Positions 1 to 5,497 of a stretch of DNA of 9,480 bases are shown one piece after another. The notes beneath the pieces were generated by a model. The model had not been told where the DNA came from. It ran no database searches and saw nothing but the letters and a program-made list of their open reading frames with translations. Position 1 is the stretch's first letter; each line of letters begins with the position of its first letter. A program made the translations under genes and the position numbers. The stretch is from CAZCFB01 sp964511535 (GTDB lineage: Bacteria > Myxococcota_A > Polyangia > GCA-2747355 > CAZCFB01): assembly GCA_964511535.1 (NCBI GenBank), contig CAZEFW010000236.1, positions 1 through 9,480 of the forward strand, written 5' to 3'.

Positions 1-106
1 ATCATGACCCCCCGGCCCGGGTAAACCCTCAAGCCGCCGAGCGCAGCGAGGCCCAGCCATCTCCCCTCAAGCCTCAAGCCCCAAGCCTCAAGCCGCCGGC
101 GCGGCG
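1..106. other. Intergenic region downstream of the DtxR-FeoA gene
   Basis: No convincing gene is visible in these 106 bases. The stretch contains a heptamer tandem array (listed separately). A 12-bp sequence, CCTCAAGCCGCC, appears both at 27-38 and at the right end of the array (86-97). The left edge is too close to judge whether a further gene begins or ends there. Confidence 0.6.
65..92. repeat. 7-bp tandem repeat (CCTCAAG x4)
   Basis: Four head-to-tail 7-bp units lie at 65-71, 72-78, 79-85 and 86-92. The third is CCCCAAG and the others are CCTCAAG. A lone copy of the unit followed by CCGCC recurs at 27-38. The array is intergenic, just past the stop codon of the minus-strand regulator gene. 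It looks like a simple-sequence expansion; no function can be read from it. Confidence 0.8.
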
Positions 107-116
107 TTACGCCGGC
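95..116 (-). terminator. Hairpin around the stop codon of the DtxR-FeoA gene
   Basis: GCCGGCG (95-101) and CGCCGGC (110-116) are perfect reverse complements with an 8-base loop. A competing 5-bp hairpin (102-106 with 110-114) has the stop triplet as its loop. There is no T-tract on the minus strand afterwards, so an intrinsic terminator is possible but weakly supported. In DNA this GC-rich such hairpins arise easily by chance. Confidence 0.25.
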
Positions 117-775
117 TCCACTCGCACATACACCGACCCGGCCACGGCCTCGTCCACCGCGAACTGGCTGAAGCCCACGGTGAACAGGTAGCTCGGCGCG
201 CGCCGGCGCAGCTCCACCTGGGTGCCGGGCAGCACGCCCATGGCCATCAGCTTGCTCAGCCGGCCCTGGTCCTCGCTGTGCAGGTAGGCGATGGTGCCTT
301 GCTGCCCGACGGTGAGGTCGGTGAGCGGCACCACCAGCTGCCCCACGTCGCGCCTGGCATTTCGGCAGCAGTCGCCCTGCGGGATGGGGCGGTCGTGGGG
401 ACAGACCTTGGGGTGCCCCAGCAGGGTGCAGATGCTCTCCTCCAGCCCCTGGTGCACCATGTGCTCGAAGCGGCAGGCGAACTCCTCGAGCACCTCGCCG
501 TCGATGTCGAGCACGTCCTTGAGCAGCCGCTCGCCCAGGCGGTGACGCCGGATGATCCCGGTGGCCGCCCGATGGCCCGACTCGGTGAGCGCGAGCTGCT
601 CGCCGTCTCTCCGGATCAGCTGGTGCGCCTCGAGCTCGTCCAGCGCCCCCGGGTCCGCCTCGCCAGGTGGGAGCGTCACGTGGCGCTGCTCGTCGCCGCG
701 CTCGGCCGCCTCCTCCAGCGCCTCCCAGATCTGCTCCAGGACCTCTTCGGTCTGTTCGGAAATGGACTCGGACAT
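107..775 (-). CDS. DtxR-family iron-dependent regulator fused to FeoA domain
   Basis: A 222-residue cytoplasmic protein, probably the iron sensor of the adjacent Feo operon as well as its FeoA component. Residues ~5-75 resemble the DtxR winged-helix region but are short and divergent: the usual recognition helix is not obvious, and only the end (LTESG, then RRHRLGERLL) is typical. Residues ~88-137 match the DtxR metal-binding/dimerisation domain, with FEHMVHQGLEE (103-113) and a Cys-rich CPHDRPIPQGDCC segment (125-137; C125, H127, C136, C137). Residues ~145-219 are a FeoA/SH3-like domain (LSKLMAMGVLPGTQVEL core). The start at 775 is chosen because AAGGAG lies 7 nt upstream and because the longer frame to 952 only mirrors the preceding gene. 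Its ATG follows the stop of the Cys-rich gene by one base, so the two are probably co-translated. The DtxR+FeoA assignment is firm; DNA binding and its targets are inferred. Confidence 0.88.
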   Translation of the reverse strand: MSESISEQTEEVLEQIWEALEEAAERGDEQRHVTLPPGEADPGALDELEAHQLIRRDGEQLALTESGHRAATGIIRRHRLGERLLKDVLDIDGEVLEEFACRFEHMVHQGLEESICTLLGHPKVCPHDRPIPQGDCCRNARRDVGQLVVPLTDLTVGQQGTIAYLHSEDQGRLSKLMAMGVLPGTQVELRRRAPSYLFTVGFSQFAVDEAVAGSVYVRVEPA

Positions 776-776
776 C

Positions 777-977
777 TCAGCTCTCCTTGCGGCGGCGCCA
801 CCAGGCGCGCAGGCGCGCGATCCAGGGCGGCTCCACCGGCATCTCGTAGCCACAGCGTGGGCAGTGCACGCCGGCGCACGCCCCGGCCGTGGGGCAAACA
901 TCGCAGCTGGCCCGGGCCTCGCCCACACGAAACTCCAGGCCGCAGAAGCCACAGGTCATCTCCTGGCGGTCGCTCAC
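777..977 (-). CDS. Small Cys-rich zinc-ribbon-like protein of the Feo operon
   Basis: A 66-residue protein between feoB and the regulator. Seven cysteines fall in ordered pairs: C9-x2-C12, C25-x2-C28, C34, and C39-x2-C42, followed by GYEMP. This is the look of a zinc ribbon or small metal/Fe-S site. The tail is aromatic and strongly basic (PPWIARLRAWWRRRKES), suggesting contact with membrane or nucleic acid. I prefer the GTG at 977: it overlaps the feoB stop (GTGA) and has GGGGTGA just upstream. The internal ATG at 959 has AGGAG directly abutting it with no spacer, and would give 60 residues with all cysteines retained. Small Cys-rich proteins of this kind sit beside feoB in other anaerobic or delta-type bacteria (recollection, not searched). 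A role as FeoB accessory or iron chaperone, analogous to FeoC, is inference. Confidence 0.75.
   Translation of the reverse strand: MSDRQEMTCGFCGLEFRVGEARASCDVCPTAGACAGVHCPRCGYEMPVEPPWIARLRAWWRRRKES
783..788 (-). promoter_or_regulatory. Ribosome binding site deciding the DtxR-FeoA start
   Basis: AAGGAG on the minus strand, 7 nt before the ATG at 775. It lies inside the 3' end of the preceding Cys-rich gene, which supports translational coupling and rules against the upstream in-frame start at 952. Confidence 0.8.
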
Positions 978-2965
978 AACGTCACCCCGCAGAGGTTCAG
1001 CAGCTGGTTGAGCAGCGCGCCCACGCCGAAGGCGGTGAAGAACACCAGGCACACCACCGCCGCGGTGGTCTTGCCGCCCAGCACCTTCTTCATCACCAGC
1101 AGCTGGGCGATGCACGGCATGAACAGGGTGAGGGTCACGCACGCCACCAGCATCTGGTTGTTGGTCACCAGCCCCTGGTCGGCCAGGCGGAACAGGTCCG
1201 CCGCGCCCAGGTCCCGGCGGAAGAAGCCGTACAGGAACGTCTCGCCGGTGCTGGCCGGCAGGTCCAGCAGCCGCACCAGCCGGGCGAAGACCCCCACCAG
1301 CAGGTCGAACAGCCCGGTGATGCGCCCGACCCAGATCACCGCGCTGGCGGCCAGGAACAGGGGCAGGATCTCAAGCAGGAAGTTGCGCGTGCGCGCCGCC
1401 GCCTTGGACAGCACGTTGCCGGCCAGGGGCAAGCGCATGGGGGGCAGCTCCATGTAGAAGCCGGCGGTCTCTCCGGGCAGCGCGCGGGAGATGACGCGCC
1501 CGGCGGTGACGAACACCGCCAGCACCACCAGGGCCCATATGACGAACCCCCATGAGACGCCCAGGGCGCCGCTGGGCTGCCGGCTGAGCAGGGCGGTGAT
1601 CACGCCGAACTGGGCCGAGCACGGGATCGCCATGGCCAGCAGCACCCCCGTGATGAGGCGCTCGCGCCGCGTCTCCTGGATCCGGGTGACGATGGTGCCC
1701 ATGGAGTTGCAGCCGAGGCCGAGCACCAGCGGGATGATGGCCCGCCCGTTGAGCCCGATATGCTTGAACACCCGGTCCACCAGCATGGCCAGCCGCGGGA
1801 AGTAGCCGGTGTCCTCCAGCAGCGCGAAGAAGAGGAAGAAGATGGACACGATGGGCAGCACGATGGCGATGGCGTAGGTCACGCCCATGGTGAGCAGCCC
1901 GTAGTGGCCGCCCACCAGCTCCCTGCCCCACATCTGCCAGCCCTCCGGCGCGGGCAGCAGCCGCAGCATCGCGGCGTCGATCCACGGGTTGACGTACGCC
2001 CCGAACACCCGCGACTCCAGCAGGTCCACCAGGGTGCCCGCCCCGAACTGTCCGACGAACTTGTACAGCCCCAGGTAGAGCACCAGCAGCAGGATCGGCA
2101 CGCCGGTCAGGGGCTGCTCGGTCAGGGCGCTGACCCGGTCGGCCCAGGTGCGGGGAACGCGCTCGGGCAGGGTGACGTGAGCGCCGGCCAGCTCACGGCA
2201 GCGGGTCTGCCGGTGTCGGGAAATCTTGAACGCAGGGGTGCGGTTCAGCGCCCGGGCGGCGGCGCGCACCTGCTCCCTCACCGCGGCCGCGGGCTCGGGG
2301 CCTGTCGTCTCCAGCTGCGTCCAGATCTCCTTGCCGCGCTGGAGCAGCAGCAGGGACACCGCCCTGCCGCGGCTCACCAGATCGGGGGGGAGCCGGCAGG
2401 TAATACCCTCGATGCTCTGCTCCAGGGCAGGATCGTATGTTACCGGCAAGCCGGGGGCGGGCGCCGCCCCGAGCTGCTGCTCCATGGCCTTGCGCAGGGC
2501 CCGGATCCCCCGGCGCCAGATGGCCACCGTGGGCACCACGGGGACGCCGAGGTCCGTCGCCAGCCCCTCGACGTCGATCTCGATGCCCAGCTGGTCCGCC
2601 TCGTCCATCACGTTGAGGCAGAGCACCATGGGCAGGCCCAGCTCCAGCAGCTGCAACGTCAGGGGCAGCATGCGCTCGAGGTTCTTGGCGTCCACGACCT
2701 GCACCAGCAGGGCCACCGGCTCGTCCAGCAAGATGCGCCGCGCCACTCGCTCCTCGTCGCTGATGGGCACCAGCGAGTACATGCCCGGCGTGTCCACCAC
2801 GTCGTGCACCACGCCGCCTACCCGGGCCCGGGCGCGCGTGACCTCCACCGTTGAGCCGGGATAGTTGGCCACCATCACGCGCCGCCCGGTGAGCTGGTGG
2901 AAGAGCACGCTCTTGCCCACGTTGGGGCTGCCCACGAGGGCTATGACGGGTCTGGATTCGGACAA
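974..2965 (-). CDS. feoB: Ferrous iron transporter FeoB
   Basis: Inner-membrane GTPase-coupled Fe(II) transporter, 663 residues, shorter than the ~770 of the E. coli protein. The N-terminal G domain shows G1 GSPNVGKS (12-19), the G2 threonine in YPGST (35-39), G3 DTPG (58-61) and G4 NVMD (118-121); the G5 region reads TVAIW (146-150) rather than the usual Ser-Ala form. A helical linker runs to ~280 and the rest is membrane domain. It has two Gate-type segments: GLGCNSMGTIVTR with C419, and LFMPCIAQ with C618. IPCSAQ with C449 lies between them. The start is a TTG (2965): an in-frame TAG lies only 27 nt upstream (2993-2995) and no ATG or GTG falls between. A GAGG lies 9 nt before the TTG. The upstream lipoprotein gene ends 27 nt away on the same strand, so shared transcription is likely. 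Confidence 0.95.
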   Translation of the reverse strand: MSESRPVIALVGSPNVGKSVLFHQLTGRRVMVANYPGSTVEVTRARARVGGVVHDVVDTPGMYSLVPISDEERVARRILLDEPVALLVQVVDAKNLERMLPLTLQLLELGLPMVLCLNVMDEADQLGIEIDVEGLATDLGVPVVPTVAIWRRGIRALRKAMEQQLGAAPAPGLPVTYDPALEQSIEGITCRLPPDLVSRGRAVSLLLLQRGKEIWTQLETTGPEPAAAVREQVRAAARALNRTPAFKISRHRQTRCRELAGAHVTLPERVPRTWADRVSALTEQPLTGVPILLLVLYLGLYKFVGQFGAGTLVDLLESRVFGAYVNPWIDAAMLRLLPAPEGWQMWGRELVGGHYGLLTMGVTYAIAIVLPIVSIFFLFFALLEDTGYFPRLAMLVDRVFKHIGLNGRAIIPLVLGLGCNSMGTIVTRIQETRRERLITGVLLAMAIPCSAQFGVITALLSRQPSGALGVSWGFVIWALVVLAVFVTAGRVISRALPGETAGFYMELPPMRLPLAGNVLSKAAARTRNFLLEILPLFLAASAVIWVGRITGLFDLLVGVFARLVRLLDLPASTGETFLYGFFRRDLGAADLFRLADQGLVTNNQMLVACVTLTLFMPCIAQLLVMKKVLGGKTTAAVVCLVFFTAFGVGALLNQLLNLCGVTL

Positions 2966-2992
2966 CGCGTGGGGCCTCGGATCAGGCCCGCG

Positions 2993-4840
2993 CTACTTGG
3001 GCTCGCACAGCTTGGTCTTCTTGTCGCAGGTCATGCCGGCGGGGCAGGAGCCGTCGGGCCCGCACGGTTTTTTGACCAGCTTCTTGGTCCACTGGGCGAT
3101 GTGGTTGCCGGTGTTGATGTTCTGGAACGGCAGCCAGAATGCCGGGTAGGACGGGTCGGTGGTGGCCAGCTCCGCCTTGCTCGGATCGATGGCGGTCATC
3201 CAGAGCTGGGCCGTGCCCTTGCCCTTGAGGCGCAGGCCGTAGTCCCGCCGGCTGGAGAAGGTGAGCCACATCAACTTGCCCCCCTTGTACTTCTGCAGGA
3301 AGGGGCTGAACTTGGGCCACGAGTTGCACTTGTTGGTGCCGCCGTCGGCCAGCTTCAGCTGCTGGGGTTTGCCCTTGCCGTCGGCGCGCACGATCCAGAG
3401 CGCGGCGTCGGGGGCGTCGTAGGACGAGCCGCTGGCGCGGTTGAAGGCCACCCACTTCCCGTCGGGGGAGAAGGTGGGGTAGTAGTTGTTCTCGCCCGCC
3501 GAGGCCACCAGGGTGATGTTGCCCGCGCTCCATGCCTTGGTTTTGGCGTCGTAGCCCATCAGCTTGATGCTGCCCTTGGAGATGCCCGGCGAGCCCACCG
3601 GGATCGGCAGGGCCACTGCAGGCTCAGCGTAGACCACGAACTTCCCGTCGGGCGACCAGTCGGGCATGGTCCCCTTGGCGCGCAGGGGCTTCTTGATCAC
3701 CTTCAGCGTGTCTGACTCGTGCAGGGACATGCTGTTGCCGTCGCTGGCGATCATCATCTTGCCGTCCGGGGAGAAGGCCATGAAGTTGGCCGCGCCCTTG
3801 GAGAGCACCGTCCGGTTGGACACGTCGAGCACCTTCAGCGGCGCCGGGGCGGGCATGTCCAGGCCGACGGCCATGCGGCTGCCGTCCAGGGACAGGGCGT
3901 GGCAGCCCACGCAGAACAGCGCCTTGGCGTCGGCGGCGGTGTAGAACCGCTTGGCCTTCTGGTTCGCCTTGCCGAAGTCGTAGCGGATGATGTTGCCGGG
4001 CGTGGCGTTCCAGTAGTACAGCCCGCCCATGATCTCCTCCTCCGCCACGCTGACGCTCCGGGTGTTGGACACCCCCACCGAGAGGAAGGACGCGTCGGTG
4101 CCGCGCACGCTGACCTTGGCCGGCTCGTAGCCCTTGAGCGCCCCCACGATGGCCTTCCACTGGGTCGCGGAGGGCGTGAAGCCGCAGCCGGTGGTCCCGA
4201 TCTTGACCGCGCAGGTGGTGTAGATGCGGATGTCGGTGCCGGTGTTCTTGAAGGACACCTCGAAGTACTTCTGACCGCCGGCGGGCAGCCACTGCACCTC
4301 GAGCTCCATCAGGTTCGGCGGCAGGAGCACACCCTCGGGGGGATAGGCCAGAGAGAGGGGGATCCCCTTGGTGCCGGCAGCCTTGGTGAAGTCGGACTCC
4401 GCGGTGGCGGGCACGCCGGTCCCCACGTAGGAGCGGTCGAACACCACGGTCAGGGTGGTGGTGGCCTTCATGTTGGTCTTGGTGGATGCGTAGACCGTGG
4501 TGGCGCCGCCCCAGGAGACCGCCGGGTAGAACACATTGTCCGAGAAGTTGCCCACCCGCGCCGTGCTGAGCTGGAACTCCACCTTGGAGGTGATGTCCCG
4601 CTCCTTTCCGTCGCTGTACTTGCCCCAGGCGCGGAAGGTGAGGGTGGACTTGGAGCCATCCTTGACCCGCAGCGTGTAGTCGGCCGGCTCGATGCGCATG
4701 GACTGCACGTCGTCCAGGGTCAGGTCCGCCAGCACGCTGTCGGGCAGCAGCACGCCGCCGTCCTCGTCGTCAAAGCTGGAGGTGTCAGTGCATGACAGCG
4801 CCAGGAGCCCGGCGGCCATGATCGCGTAACATTTCGACAT
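2993..4840 (-). CDS. Lipoprotein with Ig-like domain, CxxCH haem motif and PD40 propeller
   Basis: A predicted 615-residue exported lipoprotein. The N-terminus is a short signal sequence ending in ALSC, with acylation expected at C17, followed by an acidic linker. Residues ~45-134 look like a bacterial Ig-like (Big2-type) domain. Residues ~185-290 are beta-rich and unassigned. A single c-type haem motif, CVGCH (310-314), runs straight into a propeller-type strand (ALSLDGSRMAV). PD40/TolB-like blades follow with FSPDGK (356-361), WSPDGK (395-400) and FSPDGK (457-462). The C-terminus has four cysteines (593, 599, 605, 612) in a myxobacterial-style CGPDGSC pattern. The start at 4840 is preferred over the longer frame to 4933: it has AAGGAAGGA 5 nt upstream and immediately begins the signal peptide. 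Function is unknown; an extracytoplasmic redox, haem or ligand-binding role is inferred. It leads the minus-strand feo gene string. Confidence 0.85.
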   Translation of the reverse strand: MSKCYAIMAAGLLALSCTDTSSFDDEDGGVLLPDSVLADLTLDDVQSMRIEPADYTLRVKDGSKSTLTFRAWGKYSDGKERDITSKVEFQLSTARVGNFSDNVFYPAVSWGGATTVYASTKTNMKATTTLTVVFDRSYVGTGVPATAESDFTKAAGTKGIPLSLAYPPEGVLLPPNLMELEVQWLPAGGQKYFEVSFKNTGTDIRIYTTCAVKIGTTGCGFTPSATQWKAIVGALKGYEPAKVSVRGTDASFLSVGVSNTRSVSVAEEEIMGGLYYWNATPGNIIRYDFGKANQKAKRFYTAADAKALFCVGCHALSLDGSRMAVGLDMPAPAPLKVLDVSNRTVLSKGAANFMAFSPDGKMMIASDGNSMSLHESDTLKVIKKPLRAKGTMPDWSPDGKFVVYAEPAVALPIPVGSPGISKGSIKLMGYDAKTKAWSAGNITLVASAGENNYYPTFSPDGKWVAFNRASGSSYDAPDAALWIVRADGKGKPQQLKLADGGTNKCNSWPKFSPFLQKYKGGKLMWLTFSSRRDYGLRLKGKGTAQLWMTAIDPSKAELATTDPSYPAFWLPFQNINTGNHIAQWTKKLVKKPCGPDGSCPAGMTCDKKTKLCEPK

Positions 4841-4845
4841 TGAAT

Positions 4846-4854
4846 TCCTTCCTT
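4846..4854 (-). promoter_or_regulatory. Ribosome binding site of the haem lipoprotein gene
   Basis: AAGGAAGGA on the minus strand, 5 nt before the ATG at 4840. It is the strongest Shine-Dalgarno match in the window and fixes the start at the signal-peptide methionine. Confidence 0.85.
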
Positions 4855-4888
4855 GCGGGACCGCCACAATCTCCCCCGGAACCACGAG

Positions 4889-4911
4889 GCCATAATTTAC
4901 CGCTTTATGGC
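4889..4911. promoter_or_regulatory. Candidate operator: GCCATAA-N9-TTATGGC
   Basis: A perfect 7-bp inverted repeat (4889-4895 and 4905-4911) with a 9-base spacer, half-site centres 16 bp apart. It is AT-rich against a very GC-rich background and sits between the divergent lipoprotein and thioredoxin-like genes. It overlaps the proposed -10 of the minus-strand promoter, as expected of a repressor site. It does not match the classical DtxR (TTAGGTTAG) or Fur 19-bp boxes by eye, so the binding protein is unknown. Confidence 0.45.
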
Positions 4912-4933
4912 AGAGTTTGGCCAGCGCGCGCAA
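4904..4933 (-). promoter_or_regulatory. Candidate promoter for the lipoprotein-feo operon
   Basis: On the minus strand TTGCGC (4933-4928) and CATAAA (4909-4904) are separated by 18 bases, giving a plausible but imperfect sigma-70 type promoter about 65 nt upstream of the lipoprotein start. The -10 overlaps the right half of the inverted repeat at 4889-4911. This is a pattern match only. Confidence 0.3.
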
Positions 4934-4965
4934 CCGGCCATGCCGGTCCTGGCTCTATCCAGGTA

Positions 4966-5469
4966 ATGAGCCATCGTACTCCCATCCGTGGAATCACCGT
5001 GACCCTGGCCCTGGCCCTGGCCCTGGCCCTGGCCCTCCTGTCCCTGACCAACTCACCCCCTCCACCTTCGCAACCCCGGTCAACCCCCGCGCCTGCGACT
5101 CCCTCTGCTTTGCGCCCGACCCTGGTGCAATTCACCGCCCCTTACTGCGCCGCCTGCAAGCGCATGCGCCCGGCCCTGGCCGCGCTGCACCGGGAGTGCG
5201 GCGGCCGCGACGTGAAGATCAGAGAGCATGACCTGACCCGACCGCGCGGGCGGATCCAGGCGCGCAGAATGGGCGTGCAGGGGGTGCCGACCTTCATCTT
5301 CCTGGACGGGCAGGGCAGGGAGGTCACCCGGCTGGTGGGCTACCAGGAGCTGGCGGACCTGCGCCGGGCCATGGAGCTCGTGGCAGGTGACCGCTGCGCC
5401 GGGCTGGGGGGACTTGAAGATCAGTTCGAGGCGGGATCCTGCGGTGGTGTGAGCGGGGCGAGCTGCTGA
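4966..5469 (+). CDS. Membrane-anchored or exported thioredoxin-fold protein (CAAC)
   Basis: A 167-residue thioredoxin-like thiol-disulfide protein. Residues 1-28 are a basic start followed by a Leu-Ala hydrophobic stretch, then a Pro/Ser/Thr linker (~30-50), so the domain should lie outside the cytoplasm, either anchored or released. The fold shows VQFTAPYCAACKRMRP with the redox pair C61-x2-C64 (CAAC instead of CGPC) and the cis-Pro loop GVPTFIFLDGQG (106-117, P108). Extra cysteines occur at 78, 144, 159 and 167; the last three are in a Gly-rich tail beyond the usual fold. The ATG at 4966 begins a proper signal/anchor, and the longer TTG-started frame from 4840 would bury it. Only AGG, 3 nt ahead, serves as ribosome site. 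It is divergent from the CxxCH lipoprotein, so a role in keeping its haem or tail cysteines reduced is possible but inferred. Confidence 0.8.
   Translation: MSHRTPIRGITVTLALALALALALLSLTNSPPPPSQPRSTPAPATPSALRPTLVQFTAPYCAACKRMRPALAALHRECGGRDVKIREHDLTRPRGRIQARRMGVQGVPTFIFLDGQGREVTRLVGYQELADLRRAMELVAGDRCAGLGGLEDQFEAGSCGGVSGASC
5003..5032 (+). repeat. Hexanucleotide tandem repeat CCCTGG x5 within the anchor sequence
   Basis: Five perfect head-to-tail CCCTGG units, followed by a partial CCCT. They encode the alternating Leu-Ala core (about residues 14-24) of the thioredoxin-like protein's signal or anchor. The unit is two codons long, so gain or loss of units would keep the frame and change only the length of the hydrophobic segment. 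Confidence 0.9.
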
Positions 5470-5497
5470 GCTGCAGGGCTATCAGTCAGCCCAGCTC
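5468..5497. terminator. Shared hairpin between convergent genes
   Basis: GAGCT (5468-5472) plus GGGCT (5476-5480) pair with AGCCC (5488-5492) plus AGCTC (5493-5497). The result is a 10-bp stem with a 3-base bulge and a 7-base loop. It covers the stop codons of both the thioredoxin-like gene (plus) and the PilZ-PEGA gene (minus), so it could end transcription from both sides. No T-tract is present on either strand. Confidence 0.4.

Noticed and set aside
1..5. ATG on the minus strand at the left edge that might start another feo-operon gene
   Set aside because: Only five bases are available; a G-run upstream is not enough to call a gene.
776..952. N-terminal extension of the DtxR-FeoA protein to 952
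   Set aside because: The added 59 residues are an out-of-frame reading of the Cys-rich gene; the internal ATG at 775 has AAGGAG at proper spacing.
278..1555. Long plus-strand frame opposite the regulator, Cys-rich gene and feoB
   Set aside because: It lies antisense to three well-supported genes, and its His/Gln/Arg/Gly-rich translation is the mirror of GC-rich codon bias with no recognisable domain.
1760..2854. Plus-strand 364-codon frame opposite feoB
   Set aside because: Fully antisense to the conserved FeoB coding region; low-complexity composition and no ribosome site.
3719..4795. Plus-strand 358-codon frame opposite the haem lipoprotein
   Set aside because: Gly/His/Val-rich shadow translation; the minus strand has a signal peptide, domains and a strong ribosome site.
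4911..4930. Possible sigma-54 type promoter (TGGCC...TGCC, minus strand)
   Set aside because: The GG and GC elements are one base off the required spacing and the flanking bases do not match.
4841..4933. N-terminal extension of the lipoprotein to 4933
   Set aside because: It would place 31 residues before an evident signal peptide and would begin upstream of the candidate promoter.
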